Counted from the first letter of the stretch, positions 25,953-35,617 are shown. The stretch is DNA of 64,000 bases from Rhizobiaceae bacterium (GCA_023953845.1 JAMLJC010000001.1:3668501-3732500); one strand, 5' to 3'. Notes: generated by a model not told the origin, from the letters alone. A program made the numbers and translations.

Positions 25953-26534
25953 TTACAGATCGTCCGGTTCCTGCGGCTCCACGCGCCGCACGGGCCGCTC
26001 CGCCGGATCACGGCCGATGTCGGCCTTCAGCGACATCAGGTCGATGAAATGATCTGCCTGCCGCCGCAGGTCGTCGGAGATCATCGGGGGTTGCGACGCC
26101 ATGGTGGACACGATGCTGACCTTGCGCCCGCGCCGCTGCAGCGCGTCGACCAGCGTGCGGAAGTCACCGTCGCCGGAAAAGATGACGAAATGGTCCACGG
26201 CTTCCGCCCACGCCAGTTCCAGGGCGTCGATCGTCAACTCGATGTCCATATTGCCCTTGATCTTGCGCCGTCCGGCTGCGTCGGTGAACTCCTTCGCCGG
26301 CTTGGTGACGACCTTGTAGCCATTGTAGTCGAGCCAGTCGATCAGGGGGCGTATGGACGAGTATTCCTGATCTTCGACCAGCGCCGTGTAGTAGTAGGCC
26401 CGCAGGAGATAGCCCTTCTTCTGGAAAGTACCCAACAGCTTGCGATAATCGATATCGAATCCGAGGGAACGCGAGGTCGCGTAGAGATTTGCGCCATCTA
26501 TGAAAAGAGCGATCTTCTCTCGTGGATCAAACAT
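25953..26534 (-). CDS. NYN-domain protein, LabA/DUF88-like
   Basis: The product is 193 residues from ATG 26534 (MFDPREKIALFIDGANLY). PIN-like NYN domain acidic residues appear in FIDGAN, KGNMDIELTIDAL and FSGDGDFRTL, the metal-binding set of a putative RNase. The C-terminus is acidic. NYN proteins are thought to cut RNA, and this member is widespread in Rhizobiales beside rpoZ, with no firmly assigned role. The frame continues upstream to 26771, but the NYN domain begins right after this ATG. Confidence 0.88.
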   Translation of the reverse strand: MFDPREKIALFIDGANLYATSRSLGFDIDYRKLLGTFQKKGYLLRAYYYTALVEDQEYSSIRPLIDWLDYNGYKVVTKPAKEFTDAAGRRKIKGNMDIELTIDALELAWAEAVDHFVIFSGDGDFRTLVDALQRRGRKVSIVSTMASQPPMISDDLRRQADHFIDLMSLKADIGRDPAERPVRRVEPQEPDDL

Positions 26535-26850
26535 GCCCCAAACCCCTGAATACACTGCGCTAAAAACTGTTTCCGTCTGCCTGTCCAACGCGCGCCCGGC
26601 CTTCAATCTGGGCGCCGCGGACGCATCTGCTTTTGCAGATAGCGCCTGCCCGGCCTTCGGCAAGCTATACCTTTGGCGATGCAGGGAAACGCACTTTCGC
26701 GCCGTGCGGGTTGCGACGCGGGGCGTAAAGGTTGCGACGCAGACGGGCTTCGCGACGCCTCGTATATCCAATTTACTTGAATTCGACGGCGCTTCGGTTT
26801 ATGGACCGCGCCAGTTTTCCGAGAAATCCAAGCTTTGAAAGGGGCGTTCA
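26535..26850. other. 316-bp divergent intergenic region before rpoZ
   Basis: No protein gene is supported. It should carry promoters for the leftward NYN gene and rightward rpoZ. Short repeated strings GCGACGC (about 26715, 26735, 26754) and an AT-rich patch (about 26763-26785, TATATCCAATTTACTTGAATTC) are visible. GAAAGGGGCG lies just before the TTG start of rpoZ. I cannot identify a small RNA. Confidence 0.4.
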
Positions 26851-27258
26851 TTGGCCCGCGTTACCGTTGAAGACTGCATCGACAAGGTCGACAACCGCTT
26901 CGAACTGGTGCTGCTCGCCAGCCATCGCGCACGGCAGATTTCGCAGGGCGCGTCGATCCTCGTCGACCGCGACAACGACAAGAACCCGGTCGTCGCGTTG
27001 CGCGAGATCGCCGATGAGGTGCTGTCGCCGGGCGATCTGAAGGAAGATCTGATCCATTCGCTGCAGAAGCATGTCGAGGTCGACGAGCCCGAGGCGCAGG
27101 ACGCGCCGGAGGTTGCCGACAAGGTCGGCGTGCCCGCCGTCGCCAGCGATGCCGATCAGGACGATGACAGCAACATCGCTTTCGACCGCATGTCGGAAGA
27201 GGATCTGCTGGCCGGCATCGAAGGTCTCGTGCCGCCGGAAAAGAGTGACGACTACTGA
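26851..27258 (+). CDS. rpoZ: RNA polymerase omega subunit
   Basis: The 135-residue protein begins at TTG (MARVTVEDCIDKVDNRFEL). The conserved omega core FELVLLASHRARQIS and DNDKNPVVALREIADEV is followed by an acidic C-terminal extension (about 75-135) found in Rhizobiales homologues. Omega latches onto beta-prime and aids assembly; in many bacteria it helps bind ppGpp. It precedes the (p)ppGpp synthetase gene, as in E. coli, with a hairpin between. Confidence 0.95.
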   Translation: MARVTVEDCIDKVDNRFELVLLASHRARQISQGASILVDRDNDKNPVVALREIADEVLSPGDLKEDLIHSLQKHVEVDEPEAQDAPEVADKVGVPAVASDADQDDDSNIAFDRMSEEDLLAGIEGLVPPEKSDDY

Positions 27259-27311
27259 TCTCTGGATCAGTGGGCCGCCACTTTCGTGGCGTACGATTCG
27301 TGACTAAATAG

Positions 27312-27350
27312 CAGGCGCTGCGGGTCTCTCGCGGCGCCTGATTTGCTTTG
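27312..27350 (+). terminator. Hairpin between rpoZ and rsh
   Basis: CAGGCGC (27312-27318) pairs with GCGCCTG (27334-27340), extended inside by GCG/CGC, and is followed by ATTTGCTTTG. It may be a partial terminator or attenuator. The T-run is interrupted, so termination is uncertain. Confidence 0.5.
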
Positions 27351-27365
27351 CCCGGGACCCCGCCT

Positions 27366-29597
27366 ATGATGCGTCAATATGAGCTTGTCGAGCGCGTGCA
27401 GCGCTACAAGCCCGACGCCAACGAAGCCTTGCTCAACAAGGCCTATGTCTACGCGATGCAGAAGCACGGGCATCAGCGTCGCGCCTCCGGCGATCCGTAT
27501 TTCTCGCATCCGCTCGAAGTCGCGGCGATCCTGACCGACATGCATATGGACGAGGCGACCATCGCGGTCGCCCTTCTCCATGACACGATCGAGGACACGA
27601 CCGCGACGCGGCAGGAGATAGACGAGCTTTTCGGACCGGATCTCGGACGGCTGGTCGAGGGGCTGACCAAGCTGAAGAAGCTCGATCTCGTATCCAAGAA
27701 GGCGGAGCAGGCAGAGAACCTGAGAAAGCTCCTGCTGGCGATCGCCGAGGACGTCCGCGTCCTCCTCGTCAAGCTCGCCGACCGCCTGCACAACATGCGG
27801 ACGCTGGATCATATGCGGCAGGACAAGCGCCTGCGCATCGCCGAGGAGACGATGGAGATCTACGCGCCTCTCGCCGGCCGCATGGGCATGCAGGGCGTGC
27901 GCGAGGAACTCGAGGATCTGGCCTTCCGCCACATCAATCCCGAGGCCTACAAGACCGTGACCGAAAGGCTGGCGGAAGTGGTCGAGCGCAGCCAGAGCGT
28001 GATCGGCGAGATCGAGGCCACGCTTTCGCGGGTTTTCGAGAAGTACGCGATCAGGGCGTCCGTGAAGAGCAGGCAGAAGAAGCCATGGTCCGTTTTCCGC
28101 AAGATGGAGACGAAGGGTCTGTCCTTCGAGCAACTGTCCGATATCATCGGTTTTCGCGTGCTCGTCGACACGGTCGAGGATTGCTATCGGGCGCTCGGCG
28201 CCATCCACACCTCGTGGTCCATGGTTCCGGGCCGCTTCAAGGATTACATCTCGACGCCGAAGCAGAACGACTACCGCTCGATCCACACCACCATCGTCGG
28301 TCCGTCCAAGCAGCGCATCGAACTCCAGATCCGCACGAAGGAGATGAACACAATCGCCGAATACGGCGTCGCCGCCCATGCCGTATACAAGGATACGCCG
28401 CCGGAAGCGCTTGGCATTGGCCATACCCTGTCCAAGGACACCAACGCCTATGCCTGGCTGCGGCATACGATCGAACAACTGGCTGAAGGTGACAATCCGG
28501 AGGACTTCCTCGAAAACACCAAGCTGGAGCTTTTCCAGGATCAGGTGTTCTGTTTCACGCCAAAGGGACGGCTGATCGCCCTGCCGCGCGGGGCGACGCC
28601 TATCGACTTCGCCTATGCCGTCCATACCGAGGTCGGCGATACCTGCGTCGGCGCCAAGATCAACGGCCGCACCATGCCGCTGATGACCGAGCTCAAGAAT
28701 GGCGACGAGGTCGAGATCATCCGTTCCAGGGCGCAGACGCCGCCGGCGGCCTGGGAGTCGATGGTCGTCACCGGCAAGGCCCGCGCCGCGATCCGCCGGG
28801 CGACCAAGAATGCCGTGCGCAAGCAGTACTCCGGCCTCGGCGCGCGCATCCTCGAACGGGCTTTCGAGCGTGCCGGCAAGACCTTCCAGAAGGAGCAGCT
28901 CAAGCCGGTCCTGCATCGTCTGGCGCGCAGGGACATCGAGGACGTGCTGACCTCGGTCGGACGGGGCGAACTGGCTTCGGCGGACGTGCTCAGGGCGGTG
29001 TTCCCGGACTACAAGGACGAGCGCGTGACGCCGTTGCCCCAGAAGCCGCGCGAGGAAGGCTGGTTCAACATCCGCAACGCCGCCGGCATGCTGTTCCAGC
29101 TTCCCGGCCTGGCGAAGAGCCGCAGCCGGAGCGACGGCCGCGAAGACGGCGCCGTGCCGATCCGCGGGGTGAGAGGCGATCTGCCGGTGAAATTCGCTCC
29201 CGAGGGCGCGGTGCCGGGCGACCGCATCGTCGGCATACTGCAGCCCGGCGCGGGCATCACCATCTACCCAATCCAGTCGCCTTCCCTCGTCGCCTTCGAC
29301 GACCAGCCCGAGCGCTGGGTCGATGTGCGGTGGGACATCGACGAGGGTATGAAGGAGCGTTTCCCGGCCCGCATCTCCGTCACGGCGATCAATGCGCCGG
29401 GCTCGCTTGCCGAGATCGCGCAGGTAATCGCGACCAACGACGCCAACATCCACATGCTGTCGATGGTGCGCACCGCTCCGGATTTCACCGAGATGCTGGT
29501 CGACCTCGAAGTGTGGGACCTGAAGCACCTCAATCGCCTGCTTTCTCAGCTCAAGGAAAACTCGGCCGTGAGCGGCGTGCGGCGCGTGAACGGCTAG
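27366..29597 (+). CDS. rsh: Bifunctional (p)ppGpp synthetase/hydrolase
   Basis: The 743-residue RelA/SpoT homologue is probably the sole long Rsh, as in most Rhizobiales. It has an HD hydrolase domain (YFSHPLEVA, then VALLHDTIEDT, about 40-75), a synthetase domain (about 230-350, with SVFRKMETKG, DIIGFRVLV and PKQNDYRSIH), a TGS domain (about 385-445, VFCFTPKGRLIALPRGATPI), and a C-terminal ACT domain (about 670-740). It controls the stringent response. ATG 27366 or 27369 is preferred over an upstream in-frame start; ribosome sites are poor for all. Confidence 0.95.
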   Translation: MMRQYELVERVQRYKPDANEALLNKAYVYAMQKHGHQRRASGDPYFSHPLEVAAILTDMHMDEATIAVALLHDTIEDTTATRQEIDELFGPDLGRLVEGLTKLKKLDLVSKKAEQAENLRKLLLAIAEDVRVLLVKLADRLHNMRTLDHMRQDKRLRIAEETMEIYAPLAGRMGMQGVREELEDLAFRHINPEAYKTVTERLAEVVERSQSVIGEIEATLSRVFEKYAIRASVKSRQKKPWSVFRKMETKGLSFEQLSDIIGFRVLVDTVEDCYRALGAIHTSWSMVPGRFKDYISTPKQNDYRSIHTTIVGPSKQRIELQIRTKEMNTIAEYGVAAHAVYKDTPPEALGIGHTLSKDTNAYAWLRHTIEQLAEGDNPEDFLENTKLELFQDQVFCFTPKGRLIALPRGATPIDFAYAVHTEVGDTCVGAKINGRTMPLMTELKNGDEVEIIRSRAQTPPAAWESMVVTGKARAAIRRATKNAVRKQYSGLGARILERAFERAGKTFQKEQLKPVLHRLARRDIEDVLTSVGRGELASADVLRAVFPDYKDERVTPLPQKPREEGWFNIRNAAGMLFQLPGLAKSRSRSDGREDGAVPIRGVRGDLPVKFAPEGAVPGDRIVGILQPGAGITIYPIQSPSLVAFDDQPERWVDVRWDIDEGMKERFPARISVTAINAPGSLAEIAQVIATNDANIHMLSMVRTAPDFTEMLVDLEVWDLKHLNRLLSQLKENSAVSGVRRVNG

Positions 29598-29607
29598 GAA
29601 AGAGTGC

Positions 29608-30186
29608 ATGGACACGACTGAAGTTCTCGACATCTTCCGTTCGGCCGGAGCGGTGCTCGAAGGCCATTTCATCCTCACCTCCGGCCTGCGCAGCCCGGTG
29701 TTCCTGCAGAAGGCGCGGGTGTTCATGCATGCCGACAAGACGGAGCGGCTCTGCAAGGCGCTGGCGGAAAAGATCCGCGCGAACGTGTCCGGCCGCATCG
29801 ACTATGTCGTTGGGCCTGCGGTCGGCGGTCTTATTCCGGCTTACGAAACCTCGCGCCATCTCGGCGTACCCGCGATCTGGGTAGAGCGCGAGGCCGGGGA
29901 GTTCCGCCTGCGGCGCTTCGAGATCGAGCCCGGCGCGCGTGTCGTGATCGTCGAGGACATCGTGACGACCGGCCTGTCGATCCGCGAAACGATCGACTGC
30001 CTGCGCAAGCTCGGTGCGGATGTGGTCGCGGCGGCCTGCATCATCGACCGCTCGGCCGGCAAGACCGACGTCGGCGTGCCGCTGATCGCGCTCGCCGAAT
30101 ATGAGGTTCCGGCCTATCCGGCGGACCAGCTGCCGCCCGATCTGGCGAAGATACCGCCCGTAAAACCCGGCAGCCGCAACATATGA
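29608..30186 (+). CDS. pyrE: Orotate phosphoribosyltransferase
   Basis: The 192-residue enzyme makes orotidine 5'-phosphate from orotate and PRPP in pyrimidine synthesis. The PRPP-binding motif is RVVIVEDIVTTGLS (about 111-124). SGLRSPVFLQKARVF and VGPAVGGLIPAYE are also typical. It starts 11 bp after rsh and overlaps acpS by 4 bp, so it belongs to the same run of genes. Dihydroorotase lies about 12 kb downstream. Confidence 0.95.
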   Translation: MDTTEVLDIFRSAGAVLEGHFILTSGLRSPVFLQKARVFMHADKTERLCKALAEKIRANVSGRIDYVVGPAVGGLIPAYETSRHLGVPAIWVEREAGEFRLRRFEIEPGARVVIVEDIVTTGLSIRETIDCLRKLGADVVAAACIIDRSAGKTDVGVPLIALAEYEVPAYPADQLPPDLAKIPPVKPGSRNI

Positions 30187-30587
30187 TCCTCGGCATCGGC
30201 AGCGATTTGATCGACATCAGGCGAATCGAGCAGACGCTGGAGCGCCACGGCGACCGCTTCATCGCCCGCGTCTTCACCGAGATCGAGCGAGCCCGTTCCG
30301 AGCGCCGCAAGCAGCGCGCGGCTTCATACGCCAAGCGCTTCGCCGCCAAGGAAGCGTGCTCCAAGGCGCTCGGCACCGGTCTGGCGCGCGGCGTATTCTG
30401 GCGCGACATGGGCGTCGTCAACCTGCCGGGCGGCAAGCCGACCATGCACCTGACGGGGGGCGCGGCCGACATCCTGGCCCGGCTGACGCCGCCGAGACAC
30501 CGCGCGCTCATCCATCTGACCATCACGGATGATTTCCCTCTGGCGCAGGCATTCGTGATTATCGAGGCGCTGCCCGTCGAAGAATAG
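30183..30587 (+). CDS. acpS: Holo-[acyl-carrier-protein] synthase
   Basis: The 134-residue enzyme transfers 4'-phosphopantetheine from CoA to apo-ACP. The N-terminal GIGSDLIDIRRIE holds the conserved Asp that binds magnesium, and AKRFAAKEACSKALGTG holds the second conserved motif with Glu and Lys. It is ATGA-coupled to pyrE. Its length is standard. Confidence 0.95.
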   Translation: MILGIGSDLIDIRRIEQTLERHGDRFIARVFTEIERARSERRKQRAASYAKRFAAKEACSKALGTGLARGVFWRDMGVVNLPGGKPTMHLTGGAADILARLTPPRHRALIHLTITDDFPLAQAFVIIEALPVEE

Positions 30588-30686
30588 CCATCATCGTCTG
30601 TGACCTCGCGCCCGCGTGAACGGGAAGGCGTTGCCCGCGACGGTCCGAGCCGCTAAGACGAACCCCACCCGGAAATTGAGGAAGAT

Positions 30687-31436
30687 ATGAGCGTGGCCGA
30701 AAAGACCCAGAAGAAGGCCGGCGGTTTGGGCGAAACCGTCAGCGTGATCCTGCAGGCGCTTGTTCTCGCGCTCATCATCCGCACCTTCCTTTTCCAGCCC
30801 TTCTCGATTCCGTCCGGTTCCATGCGTCCGACGCTGCTGGAAGGCGACTACCTCTTCGTCACCAAATGGGCATACGGATATTCGCGTTACTCGCTGCCGT
30901 TCAGCCCGAATCTCTTTTCTGGCCGCATCTGGGGCAGCGAGCCGGAGCGCGGCGAGGTCGTGGTGTTCAAATACCCGCCAAATCCGTCGCTCGACTATAT
31001 CAAGCGCGTTATCGGCCTGCCGGGCGACGTTATCCAGATGCGCGGCGGCCAGCTCTTCATCAATGGCGAGGGCGTTCCGCGCGAAAAGACCGGGCAGATC
31101 GACAATCCCGATATCACGGAGACGACCGGGCCGGTGGATGTCTATCGCGAGACGCTGCCCAATGGCGTGAGCTACGACACGCTCGACCTGACGCCTAACG
31201 GCATCGGCGACGACACGCGCGAATATGTCGTGCCGCCCGGCCATTATTTCATGATGGGCGACAACCGAGACAATTCGACGGACAGCCGTTTTGCGGTGGG
31301 CTTCGTGCCTTATGAAAACCTTGTCGGTCGGGCAAACATCATCTTCTTCTCGATTGCGGGTGGCTCCAGCCCGCTCGAAATCTGGAAGTGGCCCACCGAG
31401 ATGCGGCCGACGCGTTTGCTCAACTTCGTCAAGTGA
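30687..31436 (+). CDS. lepB: Signal peptidase I
   Basis: The 249-residue inner membrane enzyme removes signal peptides from exported proteins. It has an N-terminal membrane anchor (about 16-38), the catalytic Ser in SIPSGSMRPTL (near residue 48), the general-base Lys in YIKRVIGLPGD (near 109), and the family box MMGDNRDNSTDSR (about 189-201). GAGGAAG precedes the ATG. The stop overlaps the rnc start as TGATG. Confidence 0.96.
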   Translation: MSVAEKTQKKAGGLGETVSVILQALVLALIIRTFLFQPFSIPSGSMRPTLLEGDYLFVTKWAYGYSRYSLPFSPNLFSGRIWGSEPERGEVVVFKYPPNPSLDYIKRVIGLPGDVIQMRGGQLFINGEGVPREKTGQIDNPDITETTGPVDVYRETLPNGVSYDTLDLTPNGIGDDTREYVVPPGHYFMMGDNRDNSTDSRFAVGFVPYENLVGRANIIFFSIAGGSSPLEIWKWPTEMRPTRLLNFVK

Positions 31437-32155
31437 TGGCGCTCAAACGGCCAAAGGGCGATGCGCTGGCGGTGGAGATTGCCGCCCGCACCGGATACGC
31501 TTTTCGCGACGTCGGCCTGCTGCGACGCGCGCTGACGCATTCCAGCGTGCGCGGCAAGGTCGGCGACGACAACGAGCGTCTCGAATTCCTGGGCGATCGC
31601 ATTCTCGCTTTGGTGGTTGCGGACATGCTGTTCCGTGCCTATCCGAATGCCGCGCAGGGTGAACTTGCCGTGCGGCTCAGCGCGCTGGTCAGCGGCGACG
31701 CCTGTGCCGAAGTGGCCGAGGAGATCGGTATCGTCGATTTCATCCATGCCGACGCGGCCGTTAAGGGCGCTCAGGGCCGCAAGGCAAAGAACGTCCGGGC
31801 CGATGCGGTCGAGGCGCTGATCGCCGCGATCTATCTGGACGGAGGGCTGGAAAAGGCTGCGGCCTTCATCCTCGGCATCTGGGAACGACGCGCGCAGAAG
31901 GCTGTACGCGCGATCCGCGATTCCAAGACCATGCTGCAGGAATGGCTGGCGCAGAAGGACAGTGCGCGACCGGTTTACGTGATCGTGGGTCGCGAGGGGC
32001 CGGATCATGAGCCGGTCTTCACCGTCGAGGTTCAGGCGCCGGGTTTCGTTGCGAGTGTCGGCAGGGGCCGTTCGCGGCAGGCGGCGGAGCAGGCGGCCGC
32101 CGCTGCCTTCCTCGCACGCGAGGGCGTGACCGCCGAAACGGAAGAGCCCGCATGA
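31436..32155 (+). CDS. rnc: Ribonuclease III
   Basis: The product is 239 residues from ATG 31436, coupled to lepB by TGATG. The RNase III signature is NERLEFLGDRILALVVAD, with later metal-binding Glu in VRADAVEALIAAIYLD, and a C-terminal dsRNA-binding domain (about 165-232, KTMLQEWLAQK and QAAEQAAAAAFL). It processes rRNA precursors and structured mRNAs. The position between lepB and era is the canonical alphaproteobacterial order. Confidence 0.96.
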   Translation: MALKRPKGDALAVEIAARTGYAFRDVGLLRRALTHSSVRGKVGDDNERLEFLGDRILALVVADMLFRAYPNAAQGELAVRLSALVSGDACAEVAEEIGIVDFIHADAAVKGAQGRKAKNVRADAVEALIAAIYLDGGLEKAAAFILGIWERRAQKAVRAIRDSKTMLQEWLAQKDSARPVYVIVGREGPDHEPVFTVEVQAPGFVASVGRGRSRQAAEQAAAAAFLAREGVTAETEEPA

Positions 32156-33087
32156 GCGACCCCGAAGCAGATCTGCGAGACTTTGCGGAAAAAGCCGGGA
32201 CCCGCTCCGGTTTCGTCGCCCTGATCGGCGCGCCGAACGCCGGCAAGTCGACGCTGGTCAACCAGCTTGTCGGCGCAAAGGTTTCCATCGTCACGCACAA
32301 GGTGCAGACGACCCGCGCCATCGTGCGCGGCATCGCCACATACGACAATGCGCAGATCGTCTTCGTCGACACGCCGGGCATCTTCAAGCCGCGCCGCCGG
32401 CTCGATCAGGCGATGGTGACGACCGCCTGGGGCGGCGCCAGGGATGCCGATGTCGTGCTGGTGCTGATCGATGCCGAGCGCGGCATCCGCGGTGACGCGG
32501 AGGCGCTTCTGGAAAATCTCGAAGGCGTGCGGCAGCCGAAGATTCTGGTCCTCAACAAGATCGACCGCGTCAGTCGCGAAACCCTGCTTGCGCTCGCAGC
32601 CGATGCCAATCAGCGCGTTCCGTTCGAGCGCACCTTCATGGTCTCGGCGCTGACCGGCTCCGGCTGCGGCGACATCCTCGATTATCTGGCGAAGACGCTT
32701 CCGGCCGGCCCCTGGTACTATCCCGAGGATCAGATTTCCGACCTGCCGATGCGCCAGCTCGCGGCCGAGATCACACGAGAGAAGCTCTATCTGCGGCTGC
32801 ATCAGGAATTGCCCTATTCCTCCCATGTCGAAACGGAGAAATGGGAGGAGAAGAAGGACGGCTCGGTGCGTATCGAGCAGGTCATTTACGTCGAGCGTGA
32901 CAGCCAGAAGAAAATTATGCTCGGCCACAAGGGCGAGACCATCCGCGCCATCGGGCAGGCGGCGCGGCAGGAGATCGGCGAAATCCTCGAACAGAAAGTC
33001 CATCTCTTCCTGTTCGTGAAGGTTCGCGAAAACTGGGGCGACGACCCCGAACGCTATCGCGAGATGGGGCTGGAATTTCCCGGCTGA
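32152..33087 (+). CDS. era: GTPase Era
   Basis: The 311-residue protein has the G1 box GAPNAGKST, G3 DTPG, G4 NKID, and a C-terminal KH domain (about 210-300, including IMLGHKGETIRAIGQAAR). It assists 30S ribosome maturation by binding the 16S rRNA 3' end. It overlaps rnc by 4 bp. A short GC-rich dyad (CCTCG...CGAGG, about 33092-33110) follows the stop codon but has no T-run. Confidence 0.96.
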   Translation: MSDPEADLRDFAEKAGTRSGFVALIGAPNAGKSTLVNQLVGAKVSIVTHKVQTTRAIVRGIATYDNAQIVFVDTPGIFKPRRRLDQAMVTTAWGGARDADVVLVLIDAERGIRGDAEALLENLEGVRQPKILVLNKIDRVSRETLLALAADANQRVPFERTFMVSALTGSGCGDILDYLAKTLPAGPWYYPEDQISDLPMRQLAAEITREKLYLRLHQELPYSSHVETEKWEEKKDGSVRIEQVIYVERDSQKKIMLGHKGETIRAIGQAARQEIGEILEQKVHLFLFVKVRENWGDDPERYREMGLEFPG

Positions 33088-33185
33088 GGCGAACCTCGAC
33101 GCTCTGCGAGGTAACTCCATCGCGAACCGTCTTGTCGCGTCGCCGCAGTCGCTTATGGTGACTCGCCGAGTTCAGGGGAGCGAAA

Positions 33186-34187
33186 ATGACCATCAGAATC
33201 GGAGTGATCGGCACGGGCGTCATGGGCGCGGGACACGCATCCATGCTCGCCTCGCAAATCGCCGGATGCGAGGTCGTTGCCGTCGCCGATGCCGACGAAG
33301 CGCGCGCAAAGGTCGTGGCCGGCAAGGTTGGCGCGGCTCGTGTCTTCAGCGACGGAAAGGCCCTGATCGGCGATACGGGCGTGGATGCAGTGGTGGTCGC
33401 ATCGCCTGATCCCACACATCACCCGCTGGTCATGGAGTGCCTGCGTCAGGTGAAGCCGGTGCTCTGCGAAAAGCCGCTCGGCACGAATTCGACGGAATGC
33501 CGCGAGATCGTTGAAACGGAGATGCGTTCCGGCCGCCGGCTGGTGCAGGTGGGCTTCATGCGCCGTTTCGATCCCGGATATGAAGCGGTGAAGGCGGCGC
33601 TGACGGAAGAACGCCATGGCTTGCCTCTGTTCCTCCATTGCATCCACCGCAACGCCGTGGCTGCGTCCTACACGACTTCGGAAGCGATCATCCTGAACAC
33701 GGCCGTGCATGAAATCGACGCCGCGCGTTTCCTGCTGGGCGAGGAATTCGTCAGCGCGACCGTGCGAGGGACGCGCGCGACCCGTTCGGCGCCGTCGCGC
33801 ACGCCCCAGTTCCTGCTGCTGGAAACAGCCTCCGGCGTTCTGGTGGACATAGAAGCCTTCGTCGATGCGCAATATGGCTACGATGTCCGGGCCGAACTGG
33901 TTTGCGAGAAGGGCGCCATGTCGCTTGCCCAGACGCATGCGGTGCGGACGTGGTCCTCCGGTACTGTCGGCAACTCGCTCTATGCGGACTGGATGGGCCG
34001 TTTCGACGACGCGTACCGCCGCGAGTTGCAGGCCTGGGTGCAGTCGATTCGCTCGTGGAAGGCCGTCGGAGCCTCCGCCTGGGACGGCTATGTTTCGACC
34101 CGCACGGCGGAACTCTGTCTCGAAGCCTATCGCAGCCGGCAGACCGTGACGATCGATATCGAGGAGAGACCGGCGTTCTACGCCTGA
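33186..34187 (+). CDS. Gfo/Idh/MocA family NAD(P)-dependent oxidoreductase
   Basis: The 333-residue protein has a Rossmann motif at the N-terminus (IGVIGTGVMGAGHASML), the EKPL signature in VLCEKPLGTNS (near residue 96), and the catalytic-type His region NTAVHEIDAARFLLG (about 174-188), which together resemble inositol 2-dehydrogenases. The substrate is probably a polyol or sugar. It lies between era and recO, 98 bp after era, with no sugar-catabolic neighbours to help identify it. Confidence 0.85.
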   Translation: MTIRIGVIGTGVMGAGHASMLASQIAGCEVVAVADADEARAKVVAGKVGAARVFSDGKALIGDTGVDAVVVASPDPTHHPLVMECLRQVKPVLCEKPLGTNSTECREIVETEMRSGRRLVQVGFMRRFDPGYEAVKAALTEERHGLPLFLHCIHRNAVAASYTTSEAIILNTAVHEIDAARFLLGEEFVSATVRGTRATRSAPSRTPQFLLLETASGVLVDIEAFVDAQYGYDVRAELVCEKGAMSLAQTHAVRTWSSGTVGNSLYADWMGRFDDAYRRELQAWVQSIRSWKAVGASAWDGYVSTRTAELCLEAYRSRQTVTIDIEERPAFYA

Positions 34188-34254
34188 CCTCGCGGAGCTT
34201 GCATCCGCGCCGTCTAAGCTTGATTTGCCGCCCCGCCGGTGAAAGGCTCTGTTC

Positions 34255-35016
34255 ATGGAGTGGCGCGACGAGGGAATCGTTCTCGGTACGAGGAAGCATG
34301 GCGAGTCCAGCGCCATCCTCGAAGTGATGACCCGTGCGCATGGCCGGCACCTCGGTCTGGTGCGGGGAGGGCGCTCCAGAAAGCAGCAGCCGATGCTGCA
34401 GGCCGGCAATCTGGTCGAGATTATCTGGCGTGCGCGGCTGGACGAGCATCTTGGCATCTTCCAGGCGGAACCGCTTGAGCTCAACGCCGCCCGGCTCTTC
34501 GACAGCGCCTCGGCGATCTATGCGATCCAGACGCTTGCCGCCCATCTGCGGCTTTTGCCGGAACGCGATCCTCATGCCGCGCTATACGAGGCGTTGAAGG
34601 TGATGATCGGCCATCTGGACGAACCTGTCGCCGCCGCCGAACTCGTCGTGCGCTTCGAACTGCTGATCCTCGAGGAACTCGGCTTCGGGCTCGATCTCCT
34701 GACCTGCGCGGCGACGGGCGCACGGGAGGATCTGGCCTATGTGTCTCCGAAATCCGGACGCGCGGTCAGCCGCTCCGCCGGCAGGCCGTGGCATGACCGG
34801 ATGCTGCCGCTTCCAGCCTTTCTGCGCGTGGGTTCGGGCATGCGCGCCGACCGGCAGGCGCTCGAGGAGGCTTTCCGGATGACCGGTTTCTTCCTCGACC
34901 GCAGCGTTTACGAACCGCGCGGCATCAGCCCGCCGGAGGCGCGCGCCGGCTTTCTCGGCGCGCTCGCCAGGCATTTCTCGCGACAGAATGCACTCGACGG
35001 AAACACCGCCGCATGA
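34255..35016 (+). CDS. recO: DNA repair protein RecO
   Basis: The 253-residue protein begins MEWRDEGIVLGTRKHGESSA, the family's OB-fold start, and contains HLGLVRGGRSRKQQP and RFELLILEELGFGLDL. RecO works with RecR to load RecA onto SSB-coated DNA. Length is normal. The stop is ATGA-coupled to the following thioesterase gene. The usual era-recO neighbourhood is interrupted only by the oxidoreductase gene. Confidence 0.92.
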   Translation: MEWRDEGIVLGTRKHGESSAILEVMTRAHGRHLGLVRGGRSRKQQPMLQAGNLVEIIWRARLDEHLGIFQAEPLELNAARLFDSASAIYAIQTLAAHLRLLPERDPHAALYEALKVMIGHLDEPVAAAELVVRFELLILEELGFGLDLLTCAATGAREDLAYVSPKSGRAVSRSAGRPWHDRMLPLPAFLRVGSGMRADRQALEEAFRMTGFFLDRSVYEPRGISPPEARAGFLGALARHFSRQNALDGNTAA

Positions 35017-35534
35017 CTCCGGTTGAACTCTATCCCGGCCGCATCGCGCCGATGGGCGTGGGCACGATTCCTCTGGGCGACCTTGCGCTCTATGGCGGGC
35101 TGGAATTGCTGCAGCGCCTGATCGACGGCCGCTATCCGGCCCCACCGATGGCGGCGACGTTGGGCTTCACGCTCACCGGCGCATCCGAGGGGCGCGTCGT
35201 GTTCCATGGCATGCCCGGGGCAAACCATCTCAATCCGCTGGGCGGCGTGCATGGCGGCTGGGCGGCTACGATCATGGACTCGGCGCTGGGCTGCGCCGTG
35301 CACTCCACGCTCAATGTCGGCGAGGCCTATACCACGGCCGAGTTCAAGGTGAATCTCACGCGGCCCATCACGCCGAATACCGGCGAAGTGGTCTGCGAGG
35401 GCAGGGTGGTGCATCGCGGCCGGACGCTCGCCGTGTCGGAGGCGACCCTCAAGGACAGGGACGGCAAACTACTCGCCTTCGGCACTGAAACCTGTTCGAT
35501 CTTTCCTGTCGGCAGCCTTCCGCCGCGGTCCTAG
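35013..35534 (+). CDS. PaaI-family hotdog thioesterase
   Basis: The 173-residue protein has the hotdog-fold signature NHLNPLGGVHGGWAATIMDSA with the conserved HGG, then YTTAEFKVNLTRPITPNTGE. It probably hydrolyses acyl- or aryl-CoA thioesters; substrate unknown. It overlaps recO by 4 bp and may be cotranscribed, although a functional link to repair is not expected. Confidence 0.85.
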   Translation: MTPVELYPGRIAPMGVGTIPLGDLALYGGLELLQRLIDGRYPAPPMAATLGFTLTGASEGRVVFHGMPGANHLNPLGGVHGGWAATIMDSALGCAVHSTLNVGEAYTTAEFKVNLTRPITPNTGEVVCEGRVVHRGRTLAVSEATLKDRDGKLLAFGTETCSIFPVGSLPPRS

Positions 35535-35617
35535 ACCGCCAAACGGAGAATCCGAATCTCGACATCTTCCTGTATAGGATTGTCGGGGGCTCAGGATCTT
35601 ACAGGCGGAGGGGTGCC

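Noticed and set aside
27267..29798. 843-codon leftward open frame
   Set aside because: Antisense of rsh, which has all expected domains.
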